Assembly (NCBI GenBank): GCA_018335755.1
Contig: JAGXRK010000003.1
Location: forward strand, 1 to 47,014
Length of the DNA: 47,014 nucleotides
From: Ignavibacterium sp.
GTDB lineage: Bacteria; Bacteroidota; Ignavibacteria; Ignavibacteriales; Ignavibacteriaceae
Reading direction: 5' to 3'
The translations under genes and the position numbers were made by a program. This document shows, one piece after another, positions 17,408-26,524 of this stretch (its first letter is position 1; each line of letters begins with the position of its first letter). Under the pieces are notes generated by a model that ran no database searches, had not been told where the DNA came from, and saw only the letters and a list, made by a program, of their open reading frames with translations.

Positions 17408-19062
17408 TTAAATACTTTTTGATACTATCGCTTATTTTTTCAATTAAGATTTTACCTCAGGCAGTAGTTTATCCTGATTCAATTGTGTTTCCTCAAATGT
17501 TGACAGGATTCCCGGACAGCATCGGCATCTCAATTGTTAATCCAACGGATGAAACTATAGAGTTTAAATTGAAAAACCTTAAACCGGTTTATAATTTATC
17601 CGACACTTTATTTTTAATCGGACCAAATGACAGTAATATGGTCTGGATAAAATATTCTCCCGCTCAGAATGTAATTGATAACGATCTGCTTTTAATTACC
17701 GGCAGCGACAGCACTATTGGTAAAGTGTTAGCATTAAAAGGTTCGGCAATTTTTGGCGATGGTTATGATGCAGCAACATTTAATCTTTATGATGTCCAGT
17801 TAAAAAATGCTTTGACACAATTAGTGAGCGGACATACTTCTCTTGGCTATAACCTTGCAAGAGATAAAATGTTTATGGAAATTGATAATAAACGAGTTAA
17901 CGGACAGGGGGCATCCCAAAATACAGTTGAATGCGTATATACCGAAAGACTGGCTGTCGGTTACACGGATAGAACAGATGCATTTAACAATTATAATTTT
18001 AACACTGAACATACCTGGCCTCAATCTACATTCAGTCAGAATGAACCGATGAGATCGGATCTTTTTCATTTATTTCCAACTGATGTAAATGCAAATGCAA
18101 TAAGATCAAATTATCCATTTGGTAATGTTGTTTTAGGTGTTACATGGGATTCTGCAGGAAGCAAGCTTGGCAGAAACTACCTGAATCAAATTGTATTTGA
18201 ACCGAGAGATATTCATAAAGGCGATGTGAGCCGTTCAATGTTTTATTTCTTGATTCGGTATCCGCAAAACTACGGCGGATTTTTTACACAAGTTCAGGAA
18301 AATGATTTCAGGCAATGGAATATACTTGATCCTGTTGGACCAATTGAAGCAGCCAGAAATAATGCAATAGCTTCACTTCAGCAAAGAAGAAATCCTTTTA
18401 TTGATCATCCGGAATTTGCGGATAGAATTTTCAGTTTTGCGACAAACAATCCTGGACCGGTCTTAGCTGAATTAGACCTGCTTCCACTCAAAATTAATTT
18501 TGATTCAACAGCTATTGGGGATTCTTCATTTCAATTTCTTTATTTAATTAGCAAAGGAAGTGCTCATCTTACAATTGATTCAATTACTATATCCGATAAC
18601 AGGTTCACTGCAGATATTTTTAATTCTTCAGTTGAACCTTATTCATATCAAAAGCTTTCGATAAAATTTGAGCCTGATTTAATTACCGACTACACAGCAA
18701 CTTTGACAGTGTTTTCAAACGGAGGACAGAAGCAAGTTGTTCTAACCGGAATTGGGAAAGACAATACTGTGGGTGTAGATGAAGAATTATTTACGCCAAT
18801 TGCATTTTCACTTGAACAGAATTATCCAAACCCTTTCAATCCGGCTACAGTAATCCGTTACCAGGTTCCTGTTAGTAGTTTTGTAACATTAAAAGTTTAT
18901 GATGTACTTGGAAGAGAAATAGCCGTGCTTGTTAACGAAACAAAAACAGCAAGACGTTATGAGGTAAGTTTTGATGGATCAAAACTATCAAGCGGAACAT
19001 ACTTCTACACAATAATTGCTGATGGATTTGTTCAGACGAAGAAGATGCTGTTGGTGAAATAA
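17404..19062 (+). CDS. Secreted endonuclease I family nuclease with type IX sorting domain
   Basis: Signal peptide about 1-20 (IKILPQA). Residues 20-115 form a beta domain of the choice-of-anchor/ASH kind (VVYPDSIVFPQMLTGF). The endonuclease I (EndA/NucM) domain spans about 120-340: NTEHTWPQS with the general-base H203, then SDLFHLFPTD, NAIRSNYPFG, and RGDVSR-like RDIHKGDVSR. A second ASH-like domain follows (about 360-455). The last 85 residues are a type A C-terminal sorting domain starting FSLEQNYPNPFNP and ending QTKKMLLVK. This predicts export by the type IX system and degradation of extracellular DNA or RNA. Coupled to alkD by an ATGA overlap. Confidence 0.92.
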   Translation: MIKYFLILSLIFSIKILPQAVVYPDSIVFPQMLTGFPDSIGISIVNPTDETIEFKLKNLKPVYNLSDTLFLIGPNDSNMVWIKYSPAQNVIDNDLLLITGSDSTIGKVLALKGSAIFGDGYDAATFNLYDVQLKNALTQLVSGHTSLGYNLARDKMFMEIDNKRVNGQGASQNTVECVYTERLAVGYTDRTDAFNNYNFNTEHTWPQSTFSQNEPMRSDLFHLFPTDVNANAIRSNYPFGNVVLGVTWDSAGSKLGRNYLNQIVFEPRDIHKGDVSRSMFYFLIRYPQNYGGFFTQVQENDFRQWNILDPVGPIEAARNNAIASLQQRRNPFIDHPEFADRIFSFATNNPGPVLAELDLLPLKINFDSTAIGDSSFQFLYLISKGSAHLTIDSITISDNRFTADIFNSSVEPYSYQKLSIKFEPDLITDYTATLTVFSNGGQKQVVLTGIGKDNTVGVDEELFTPIAFSLEQNYPNPFNPATVIRYQVPVSSFVTLKVYDVLGREIAVLVNETKTARRYEVSFDGSKLSSGTYFYTIIADGFVQTKKMLLVK

Positions 19063-19083
19063 GAATAGCAGTCAAATAACATT

Positions 19084-19399
19084 TGTCATCTCGACGATTA
19101 GAATGAGGAGAGATCTTATTCGTTCACGTGATTTCTCTCTTCGTTCGAAATGACAGGACTCACTTGTCATTTCGAGGAGTTTACGACGAGAAATCTGGTG
19201 GAGACTACTTTTAGATTTCTCCCTCTGGTCGAAATGACAAGTCGTTTTGTCATCTCGACGATTAGAATGAGGAGAGATCTTGTTTGTTCAAGAGATTTCT
19301 CTCTTCGTTCGAAATGACAATGCGTTTTGTCATCTCGACGATTGGAATGAGGAGAGATCTCGTTTGTTTAAGAGATTTCTCTCCTCGTTCGAAATGACA
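19084..19399. repeat. Cluster of four palindromic TGTCATYTCGA...TCGAAATGACA repeats
   Basis: Copies lie at 19084-19155, 19165-19239, 19248-19319 and 19328-19399, each 72-75 bases. Each begins TGTCATCTCGA or TGTCATTTCGA and ends TCGAAATGACA, with an internal GAGAGATCT / AGATTTCTC pair, so each can fold into a long imperfect hairpin. Copies 1, 3 and 4 are nearly identical; copy 2 differs in the middle. They occupy most of the 500-base gene-free stretch 19063-19562. No protein gene lies within. They look like REP/MITE-type elements that move with help in trans. Confidence 0.88.
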
Positions 19400-19414
19400 A
19401 GAAGAGAATATTTA

Positions 19415-19476
19415 CTGTTGTGAAGAACCATTTCTTGACAATATGCTGCTGTAAAAAACCAATTCGTGACAATACC
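19415..19476 (+). repeat. Degenerate 31-base tandem repeat
   Basis: Bases 19415-19445 (starting CTGTTGTGAAGAACC) and 19446-19476 (starting CTGCTGTAAAAAACC) match at 24 of 31 positions, both containing a TGACAATA near the end. It directly follows the palindromic cluster. The rest of the gap to 19562 is AT-rich with no recognisable feature. Confidence 0.6.
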
Positions 19477-19562
19477 ACAATAATTTCCAAGTTTCTTTTT
19501 ACTTTCCTAAGAATTACATTGCTTAGTAAATTATAAATAAGTTATTTATAGGAATTAAAAAC

Positions 19563-20912
19563 GTGAGAAAACGGTGCTCAATAAGAATATTATTAAAAAA
19601 ATATCCGTACTCACTCTTACTCTTTTTCTTACTCTGCACAGCAAGCTGCAACACAACCGAACCGCCCGATCCACCACCGGGAGATATAGTTTACAACACA
19701 ATTATTCTTACAGTTGAGTGGACAGATTTATACCGCATAAAAATTAAATGGAACAAATCGACTTTAGATACACTAACACCATTTACCTATAGACTTAAAC
19801 AAACGGATGAGTCAGGCAATCAGACAACAAAGGATTTTATTATCACAGGAACAGATACAAGCTATGTAGCAGGAGAACCAGATAGTCTTCAGCCCGGAAC
19901 AAGGCTTTGGTTTAATATTGAAGGATATAATGCAGAAAATAAATTAAGAGACACCAGCCAAACAATAACTGCCCAGACCCTGCAACCAACCAGCCACAAC
20001 ATTGTATGGACGATAGATACACTTGGACAACCCGGGGATTTGCTTTACGATATCTGGGGACTTGATGAAAATAATGTTTACGCGGTGGGTGGTGTACATA
20101 TAAATGGAGAAGTGTCTGGCATAATTAAATGGGATGGAATAAAATGGAATCTCTTCACTTCCTTCGATGGTATTAAGCAAGGAATTTTTGGATTCGATAA
20201 TGATAAAATATTTGTAGTAGGAGAATTTTCAAATAGGGGTGTAGTTGGAATTTGGGACGGTATATCCTGGACTCAATTTAGAAGCGAATATTTCCTTTCA
20301 AAAGGAGATACGGTTTACCCACTACGCTCAGTCTGGGGCAGCAGCCCTGATGATGTTTGGGCTGTCGGGGCTCAGGGTACAATAGTTCATTGGGATGGAA
20401 GTGAGTGGGAAAAAATTCAATCACCAACCTCTATGTATTTGATAGACATCTATGGTACATCAAGCAGAAACATTTATGCTGTTGGCGCTACATTGACCAA
20501 CGAGTATGAATTGCTCCACTTTGATGGAAATAACTGGAAATTAATTTCAAATCAGATACCCATCAGTGCAATGATGTTCAGGTCAATTTGGATAGATAAA
20601 AGCGGAAGCGGTTTTATAGTTGGCAGCAGAGGACTTCACTATAATGGCTCAACGTGGAGTTTAATACCAGATAATAGATTTGTAAGGTTACAGAGAGTAA
20701 GGGGCTCGGGAATGAATAATGTTTTTGCTGGCGGTCAATACGGAAATCTCTTGCATTATAATGGAATAGAATGGACAAAGTATTCAGACTTGGAAGACCT
20801 TTCAAATTTCAGTGAAATGAAAGGAATAGCAGCATTTGAGAACAGTGTAATAATAGTAGGATATAACTTTAACGGGGCACTAATCTGGCACGGTAGACGA
20901 AATGAAAAGTAA
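19563..20912 (+). CDS. Lipoprotein with Fn3-like domain and seven-fold propeller repeats
   Basis: GTG start preceded by AGGAA. The N-terminal signal ends in the lipobox LCTASC (Cys29), so a lipid-anchored surface or periplasmic protein is expected. Residues about 42-145 resemble a fibronectin type III domain (RIKIKWNKST ... SYVAGEPDSLQPGTRLWF). The remainder holds seven repeats of the WGSSPDDVWAVGAQGTIVHW type at about 165, 210, 255, 300, 340, 380 and 420, most of them followed by a W-D-G or similar turn, which suggests a seven-bladed propeller. No catalytic motif is seen. Function unknown. The gene converges on the phosphatase gene, with a hairpin between them. Confidence 0.85.
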   Translation: MRKRCSIRILLKKYPYSLLLFFLLCTASCNTTEPPDPPPGDIVYNTIILTVEWTDLYRIKIKWNKSTLDTLTPFTYRLKQTDESGNQTTKDFIITGTDTSYVAGEPDSLQPGTRLWFNIEGYNAENKLRDTSQTITAQTLQPTSHNIVWTIDTLGQPGDLLYDIWGLDENNVYAVGGVHINGEVSGIIKWDGIKWNLFTSFDGIKQGIFGFDNDKIFVVGEFSNRGVVGIWDGISWTQFRSEYFLSKGDTVYPLRSVWGSSPDDVWAVGAQGTIVHWDGSEWEKIQSPTSMYLIDIYGTSSRNIYAVGATLTNEYELLHFDGNNWKLISNQIPISAMMFRSIWIDKSGSGFIVGSRGLHYNGSTWSLIPDNRFVRLQRVRGSGMNNVFAGGQYGNLLHYNGIEWTKYSDLEDLSNFSEMKGIAAFENSVIIVGYNFNGALIWHGRRNEK

Positions 20913-20921
20913 TTATAAATG

Positions 20922-20958
20922 TTAAACCTCCGAAGTGTGTGAAACCACGAAGGTTTAA
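20922..20958. terminator. Bidirectional terminator hairpin
   Basis: TTAAACCT (20922-20929) and AGGTTTAA (20951-20958) form an eight-base-pair stem around a 21-base loop that can pair further (GTG/CAC). It lies between two convergent genes (stops at 20912 and 20965). The T runs are short, so efficiency is uncertain. Confidence 0.55.
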
Positions 20959-20964
20959 ATGAAA

Positions 20965-22254
20965 TTAATCCAGCCAAACACCAAATAAAGTTAAATACAT
21001 ATACCGGTAAATATCCGTGTTATCAATTTTGCCTTTCATTCTTTCGGAGTTTAAGCCGTGAGCACGGGCAACAACAGAGCCGGTTACATCACCAAAGCAA
21101 GACCATACAATTCCAAAAGGGAAACTGTTTCCGTATTTGTCCGGTGCAGTCATAAAAGGTAAAGTGCCCGTTCCTTCTCTTCCGTCCATTGGTGCTCCGT
21201 TTCTGTCAGTCGGCGGTAATGGTTCATTGGGATCGAGTTTTGCAACTTCGTAGCCGCTTACTTCAAGTCCGCCTGCTTCACTGTCGGAGGCAGTAACAAG
21301 CAAAGTGTTAGGATGTTTATCCATAAATTTTAATACTTCGCCAATAGCTCGGTCTGCATATAGCAGTGCTTCAAGCTTTCCGTTAGCATTGTTCTTATTT
21401 CCAAAATTGTCGGTACCTTCTTCTTCAACAACAAGAAAGAATTGTCCTTTCTGGGATAAAAACTCTACTGCAAACTTTGTCATTTCATTAACAGTTGGGG
21501 CAGAAGGATAGAAGTTTGGAAGTCCGGCCGCTATTAAATCTTCTTCCGTCTTGCCATTAAAAGTGCTTCTTGCTGCAAATACTCCAAGTATTTTCTTTTC
21601 ATCATAAGAAGTGTTCAATAATTCTTCTCGGGTGTAAACTACTTTATATCCATTCTGCTTAGCCCATTCTATCAGATTTAATCCATCAGTTCTTTTTCCT
21701 TCAGCGGAGTGTCTTCCTTTAGTTCCTTCGGGTAATAGAAAATTTTCACCGCCGGAAAAAATCAGATCCGCACCGGATTGAATAACATCTTTGGCTATTT
21801 CTGTATAGTTGCCCCGTTTTATGTTACTCGCAACAAAAACAGCACTGCCGGGCTCCTCAATTGAACCGGAATTAATAACTCCTGTATAAATTCCTTTTTT
21901 CATAGCTTCCTGCATGATGCTTAATCTTTTTCCGGACTGCGAAACAGGAATTTCATTATCAATCATTCCAAAGTCAGCCACATCAGCTTTTACTCCATAA
22001 GCATGAATAGTTGCACCGGCATTAGACGATGCAGTTGCCCTGTTCCTGATATGTCCCTGGTATAATCCAATACTTGAAAGCTTATCCCAGTTTAGGTCGC
22101 CATCCGGACCAACAGTAAGCATACGCAGTGCATTCCAATCCGCTAAACCAGTTCCATCGGGATGAATAAAAATTACATTACCGGTTTGTGTTTGTGAGTA
22201 AATTGAAACCTGAAGTAATAATATTACTGAAGTTATGAAGATAATCCCCTTCAT
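20965..22254 (-). CDS. Secreted alkaline phosphatase family protein with altered metal site
   Basis: Signal peptide about 1-20 (SIYSQ). The fold is recognisable from FIHPDGTG (D33, equivalent to Asp51 of E. coli PhoA), ATASSNAGATIHAYG (S77 as nucleophile equivalent), VVEEEGTDNF (E277 and D282), VTASDSEAGG (D324), and GKIDNTDIYRYM near the end. By my alignment, positions of PhoA His331, His370 and His412 are N286, S325 and V390. A phosphomonoesterase role is therefore uncertain; another metal or substrate is possible. A good SD (AGGAG) lies seven bases before the ATG. It is divergent from glgP. Confidence 0.82.
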   Translation of the reverse strand: MKGIIFITSVILLLQVSIYSQTQTGNVIFIHPDGTGLADWNALRMLTVGPDGDLNWDKLSSIGLYQGHIRNRATASSNAGATIHAYGVKADVADFGMIDNEIPVSQSGKRLSIMQEAMKKGIYTGVINSGSIEEPGSAVFVASNIKRGNYTEIAKDVIQSGADLIFSGGENFLLPEGTKGRHSAEGKRTDGLNLIEWAKQNGYKVVYTREELLNTSYDEKKILGVFAARSTFNGKTEEDLIAAGLPNFYPSAPTVNEMTKFAVEFLSQKGQFFLVVEEEGTDNFGNKNNANGKLEALLYADRAIGEVLKFMDKHPNTLLVTASDSEAGGLEVSGYEVAKLDPNEPLPPTDRNGAPMDGREGTGTLPFMTAPDKYGNSFPFGIVWSCFGDVTGSVVARAHGLNSERMKGKIDNTDIYRYMYLTLFGVWLD

Positions 22255-22469
22255 AGCAGACTCCTGAATTCAAATTGAGAAATAACTACAAAGCAAAAAT
22301 AAGTATTTTATTTTTTATAGAGTGTTAAATAAATGTTAAAAGTATTTCTCCTTTTGTTGAAAAAATTTCAGATAGAGCTTTGCAGCACTCCATCAAAATC
22401 TTTACACTAATTCAACATAAGCTTGTATGATAAAATCAAAAAGGTCATTTTTATTATAAAAATTTTTAT

Positions 22470-22500
22470 TTTGTATTAAAACACTATGGGGTTAAATTTC
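22470..22500 (+). promoter_or_regulatory. Candidate Bacteroidota-type promoter of glgP
   Basis: TTTG at 22470-22473, then exactly 19 bases, then TAAATTTC at 22493-22500. The Bacteroidota consensus is TTTG-N19-TAnnTTTG, so only the last base differs. The leader to the glgP ATG would be about 40 bases and contains AAGGAG at 22531-22536. The rest of 22255-22546 shows nothing else clear. Confidence 0.5.
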
Positions 22501-22546
22501 GCAGGTTATTTAAATCAATGCTTTTACAATAAGGAGTTTATTATTA

Positions 22547-25033
22547 ATGGCAAAGAAAAAAGAATCGATTTTTTTTACAGATATAGAGGATCCATCAAGC
22601 TTTTCTCTTTCAAATCAATTTACTGAGCACCTGGAGTTTTTTCTTGTTAAAGACAGGAATACAGTCACGGGGGATGATGCATATTATGCGCTCTCGCTTG
22701 CTGTTCGTGACAGACTTGTAAGAAGATGGCTACGTACCCAATATGAGTATAATATAAAAGATACTAAAAGAGTGTATTATCTCTCACTCGAATATCTTAT
22801 GGGTCGTATACTCGGCAATGCACTTGTAAATATGGATTATTATGAACAATGCCGTGAAATTTTATTGCGCGATGGATATAACCTTGAAGAAATAATGGAA
22901 TACGAAAATGATATGGGATTAGGCAACGGCGGTCTGGGGCGTCTTGCATCCTGTTACCTCGACTCGATGGCAACTCTTCAGCTTCCCGCTTTTGGTTACG
23001 GAATAAGGTACGAATATGGAATATTTAAACAGGAAATTGAACACGGTCATCAGGTTGAATTAGCTGATAATTGGCTGGCCGGCGGGAATCCGTGGGATAT
23101 TTTAAGGAGAAAACTTCAATACAGAATCAGCTTTTACGGTAAAGTTGAGACAAAGGTTAATCCCGATGGAACTTTTTCCTTTGATTGGGTTGATACAGAA
23201 GACGTGCTTGCTGTTGCTTATGATGTGCCCGTTCCCGGTTATAGAAATCAGACTGTAAATAATTTAAGATTATGGCAGGCAAGAGCTGCGATGGATTTCA
23301 GCTTCATCGATTTTAATAAAGGAAACTATGTTGAAGCCGTTTCGCAAAAAAATGATTCTGAAACAATATCAAAAGTGCTTTATCCAAACGATACTTATGT
23401 TGAAGGAAAATTTTTAAGATTAAAGCAGCAGTATTTCTTCGTAGCAGCCACTCTGCAGGATATTATCAGAAAATATAAAATCAATCATAAAACTTTTAAT
23501 AAGTTCGCTGAGAAAACGGTTATTCAGTTGAATGACACGCATCCGGTAATTGCAATTCCGGAGCTGATGCGCATTCTTATGGATATTGAAAAGCTTAGTT
23601 GGGAAAAAGCATGGGCAATTGCTTCAAAAACATTTGCATATACAAACCACACAGTGGTTCCGGAAGCACTTGAAGAATGGTCTGTTCCAATTCTGAGCAA
23701 CCTGCTTCCCCGGCATATGCAGATAATTGAAGAGATCAACAGAAGATTTCTTGAAGAAGTAAAAAAGAAATACACAAAAGATGAAAGAATTCTCCAAAAG
23801 TTATCAATAATTGATCAAAGCGGTGAAAGAAGAGTAAGAATGGCAAACCTTGCTATTGTAGGATCAATAGCGATAAATGGTGTTGCAGCTTTACACACCG
23901 AAATTATTAAGACACGGATATTCAATCATTTTTATAAACTCTTTCCTGAAAAGTTTGTTAATGTAACAAACGGAATTACTCCCCGCAGATGGCTTAAAAC
24001 TGCAAATCCGTTTCTATCAGAGATAATAACCGATAAAATTGGTGACAGGTGGGTTAGCAATCTTGATGAACTTAAAAAATTAGAAAAGTACATTAAGAAC
24101 AAAAATTTCCGGGAAAATTTCCGCAATGCAAAATGGCTTAACAAAAAATTATTGATTCAGCACATAGAAGGTGAACACGACATTAAAATTAATCCTGAAT
24201 CTATGTTCGATGTTCAGATTAAAAGATTTCACGAGTATAAACGCCAGTTGTTAAATGTGCTTCACATTATTACTCTTTATAACCGTATTAAAGACAATCC
24301 GGACATTGATATGGTTCCGCGAACAGTAATTTTTGGAGGCAAAGCCGCACCGGCATACTTTGCTGCAAAAATGATCATCAAGCTTATCAATAATGTTGCT
24401 GATGTAATTAATAATGATACGGATGTTGGCGACAAACTCAAAGTGGTTTTTTTGAAGAACTACTCTGTTAGTTTAGCTGAAAGGATCATTCCGGCATCAG
24501 ATCTATCCGAACAGACTTCAACGGCTGGTTTTGAAGCTTCGGGCACAGGTAATATGAAGTTTGCTTTGAACGGAGCAATTACAATAGGCACAATGGATGG
24601 TGCCAATATTGAAATCAGGGAAGAAGTCGGTGAAGATAATATCTTTATATTTGGTTTGCATGCAGACGAAGTGGTTAAGCTTAAAGAAAGCAATTATAAT
24701 CCGTCTGAATACTATCGCAAAAATAAAAATCTTAAACGTGTTATCGATTTAATATCTTCAAACTACTTCAGCAAGAAAGAACCGGGAATTTTTGATGATA
24801 TGATACGAGGACTGATGACAATTGATTACTATTGCTTGTTTGCTGATTATCAATCTTATATTGATGCGCAGGATAAAGTGAGTGAACTTTATGGAAATCA
24901 GGAAGAATGGACGAAGAAAGCAATACTTAATGTTGCCAGAATCGGCAAGTTTTCCAGTGACAGATCAGTTAAAGATTACGCAGAAAAAATATGGAAAGTA
25001 AAACCTGTTAAGATCAAAAATAACCTGGATTAA
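22547..25033 (+). CDS. glgP: Glycogen phosphorylase
   Basis: It releases glucose-1-phosphate from glycogen or maltodextrin using PLP. The 828-residue length is that of the classical family (GT35). Motifs: YYLSLEYLMGRILGNAL near 78-94, GNGGLGRLASCYLDS near 127, DTHPVIAIPELMRIL, NVTNGITPRRWL, QIKRFHEYKRQLLN, and the PLP site EASGTGNMKFALNGA with K671. No allosteric N-terminal extension is apparent. SD AAGGAG is ten bases before the ATG. It heads a plus-strand run with the three small genes that follow (gaps of 4, 8 and 9 bases). Confidence 0.97.
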   Translation: MAKKKESIFFTDIEDPSSFSLSNQFTEHLEFFLVKDRNTVTGDDAYYALSLAVRDRLVRRWLRTQYEYNIKDTKRVYYLSLEYLMGRILGNALVNMDYYEQCREILLRDGYNLEEIMEYENDMGLGNGGLGRLASCYLDSMATLQLPAFGYGIRYEYGIFKQEIEHGHQVELADNWLAGGNPWDILRRKLQYRISFYGKVETKVNPDGTFSFDWVDTEDVLAVAYDVPVPGYRNQTVNNLRLWQARAAMDFSFIDFNKGNYVEAVSQKNDSETISKVLYPNDTYVEGKFLRLKQQYFFVAATLQDIIRKYKINHKTFNKFAEKTVIQLNDTHPVIAIPELMRILMDIEKLSWEKAWAIASKTFAYTNHTVVPEALEEWSVPILSNLLPRHMQIIEEINRRFLEEVKKKYTKDERILQKLSIIDQSGERRVRMANLAIVGSIAINGVAALHTEIIKTRIFNHFYKLFPEKFVNVTNGITPRRWLKTANPFLSEIITDKIGDRWVSNLDELKKLEKYIKNKNFRENFRNAKWLNKKLLIQHIEGEHDIKINPESMFDVQIKRFHEYKRQLLNVLHIITLYNRIKDNPDIDMVPRTVIFGGKAAPAYFAAKMIIKLINNVADVINNDTDVGDKLKVVFLKNYSVSLAERIIPASDLSEQTSTAGFEASGTGNMKFALNGAITIGTMDGANIEIREEVGEDNIFIFGLHADEVVKLKESNYNPSEYYRKNKNLKRVIDLISSNYFSKKEPGIFDDMIRGLMTIDYYCLFADYQSYIDAQDKVSELYGNQEEWTKKAILNVARIGKFSSDRSVKDYAEKIWKVKPVKIKNNLD

Positions 25034-25037
25034 ATGT

Positions 25038-25529
25038 ATGTGGTTGTATAAACTATTTCTTTTCTCTTTGTGTTACATTTGTTTTTCCTTTAATATATCT
25101 GCACAAAAAAACACTTATTCATTATCTGATCTTAGCTTTTTTAGCGGGCATTGGACAGGTGAGGCATTTGGCGGAACAGTTGAAGAAGTTTGGTCAGAAC
25201 CTTCAGCTAATGCAATGATGGGAATGTTCAGACTTCAATTTGATGGTAATGATAAACTTTATGAATTTCTTCTTATTGAGAAAACTGATGAAGATATAGA
25301 AATGCGGTTTAAGCATATCAGAAGGGGGTACAAGGAAATGGAGGATGAACCCATCATTCTTGTTCTTAAAAATGTGACAGAATCTTTTGCAGAATTTGCT
25401 TCTGAAGATAGTTCGCTAATTATTAAATATAATTTAGTAAGTGCAAATTCACTTGAAGTTGAATTAATAAGCATCAAACAGGGTTATACAGAAGTAACAC
25501 CAATTATTATGAAAAGAAAAATTAAATAA
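25038..25529 (+). CDS. DUF6265-like secreted protein
   Basis: A 163-residue protein with an N-terminal signal peptide (about 1-22, FNISAQ). The mature part carries GHWTGEAFGGTVEEVWSEPS and MMGMFRL, the pattern of DUF6265 beta-barrel-like proteins of unknown role. The start is the second of two close ATGs; the first (25034) is followed at once by a stop in frame. It lies four bases after glgP. No enzymatic residues are recognised. Confidence 0.75.
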   Translation: MWLYKLFLFSLCYICFSFNISAQKNTYSLSDLSFFSGHWTGEAFGGTVEEVWSEPSANAMMGMFRLQFDGNDKLYEFLLIEKTDEDIEMRFKHIRRGYKEMEDEPIILVLKNVTESFAEFASEDSSLIIKYNLVSANSLEVELISIKQGYTEVTPIIMKRKIK

Positions 25530-25537
25530 GGATATAA

Positions 25538-26029
25538 ATGGATTACGAAATAAATCCCAGAACGAGAGTCGGGCATATACATTTAACGGTTTCTAACCTT
25601 GATAAAGCATTAACATTTTACAGGGATCTGCTCGGCTTCAAAGTCACTGCAAGATTTGGGAAGAACGCAGTGTTTCTTTCCTCAGGTGATTACCATCATC
25701 ATATCGCTCTGAATACATGGAATGGTGAAGATGCTGTACCACCTCCTAAGGGTCATACCGGACTTTATCATTTTGCAATAGTATATCCGAACAGGGAAGA
25801 ACTTGCAAGAATATTTAAGAGAATATGGGAAAAGAATTTTCCTATAGAAGGTGCATCTGATCATGGCGTTTCAGAATCTGTTTATCTTCGGGATCCTGAT
25901 CAGCATGGGGTAGAGCTTTACTGTGACCGTCCTGTTGAAGAATGGCCGAAGGATGAAGATGGAAATCTAATTATGGTTACAAAAGCACTTGATGTTCCAA
26001 ACCTTCTTTCAGAATTGGATAAAATTTAG
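25538..26029 (+). CDS. VOC-family ring-cleavage dioxygenase-like protein
   Basis: Vicinal oxygen chelate fold of 163 residues. Metal ligands of the extradiol dioxygenase type can be placed: His in RVGHIHLTVSNLD, His in GLYHFAIVYPN and Glu in HGVELYCDRP. The HHHIALNTW stretch and DPDQHGVELY resemble catechol 2,3-dioxygenase-like proteins. The true substrate is not known; glyoxalase-like roles are possible. No aromatic-degradation genes are nearby. SD TAAGGA precedes the ATG. Confidence 0.82.
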   Translation: MDYEINPRTRVGHIHLTVSNLDKALTFYRDLLGFKVTARFGKNAVFLSSGDYHHHIALNTWNGEDAVPPPKGHTGLYHFAIVYPNREELARIFKRIWEKNFPIEGASDHGVSESVYLRDPDQHGVELYCDRPVEEWPKDEDGNLIMVTKALDVPNLLSELDKI

Positions 26030-26038
26030 GATAAAAAC

Positions 26039-26518
26039 ATGCTTGACTATCTGAGAAAAATACTTTCACCAACAATTGAAAAGCCGGAGCTTCCGTCCGA
26101 TCCGCCAGACAACAAAGCCGTAAAAAGAAAGCTGGAAATAGCAACTTGTGCTTTATTTGTGGAGCTAGCTAAAGCGGATGGCGAATTCACTGAGGATGAA
26201 AGGAACAAAATCATTAAAGTGATGAAGCAAACATTTAATTTAGAAGACGAATGTGTTAATGACCTGATTGAACTTTCTGAACAGAAAATTAAAGAGAGCA
26301 TTAGTCTTTATGAATTTACTTCAATTATAAATGATAAATACTCTAATGAAGAAAAGTTTGAACTTATAAAAAATCTGTGGAAGCTAATTTACATTGATAA
26401 AACACTGAATATGTATGAAGATCACCTTGTAAAAAAGATTGGAACGATGCTAAATCTTGATCATAAGAAAATTATTGAAGCAAAACTGATTGTTAAAGAA
26501 GAGATTGGTCTTAATTAA
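26039..26518 (+). CDS. TerB-family protein
   Basis: A 159-residue, mostly helical protein. Residues about 35-150 match the tellurite-resistance TerB fold: ALFVELAKADGEFTEDERNKI in the first half and KLIYIDKTLNMYEDHLVKKI in the second, each with the acidic D-G-x-[FI]-x-x-x-E metal-binding style loop. Cytoplasmic. Its role in this family is unclear; no other ter genes are near. Last gene of the glgP run. Confidence 0.82.
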   Translation: MLDYLRKILSPTIEKPELPSDPPDNKAVKRKLEIATCALFVELAKADGEFTEDERNKIIKVMKQTFNLEDECVNDLIELSEQKIKESISLYEFTSIINDKYSNEEKFELIKNLWKLIYIDKTLNMYEDHLVKKIGTMLNLDHKKIIEAKLIVKEEIGLN

Positions 26519-26524
26519 ATATTC

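Noticed and set aside
19084..19399. CRISPR-like array of regularly spaced repeats
   Set aside because: Units are long (72-75 bases) self-complementary palindromes separated by only 8-9 bases, with no unique spacers and no cas genes nearby.
25538..26518. Tellurite resistance or aromatic degradation locus
   Set aside because: TerB-like and extradiol-dioxygenase-like proteins are single genes here with no other ter or ring-cleavage genes, so no pathway can be claimed.
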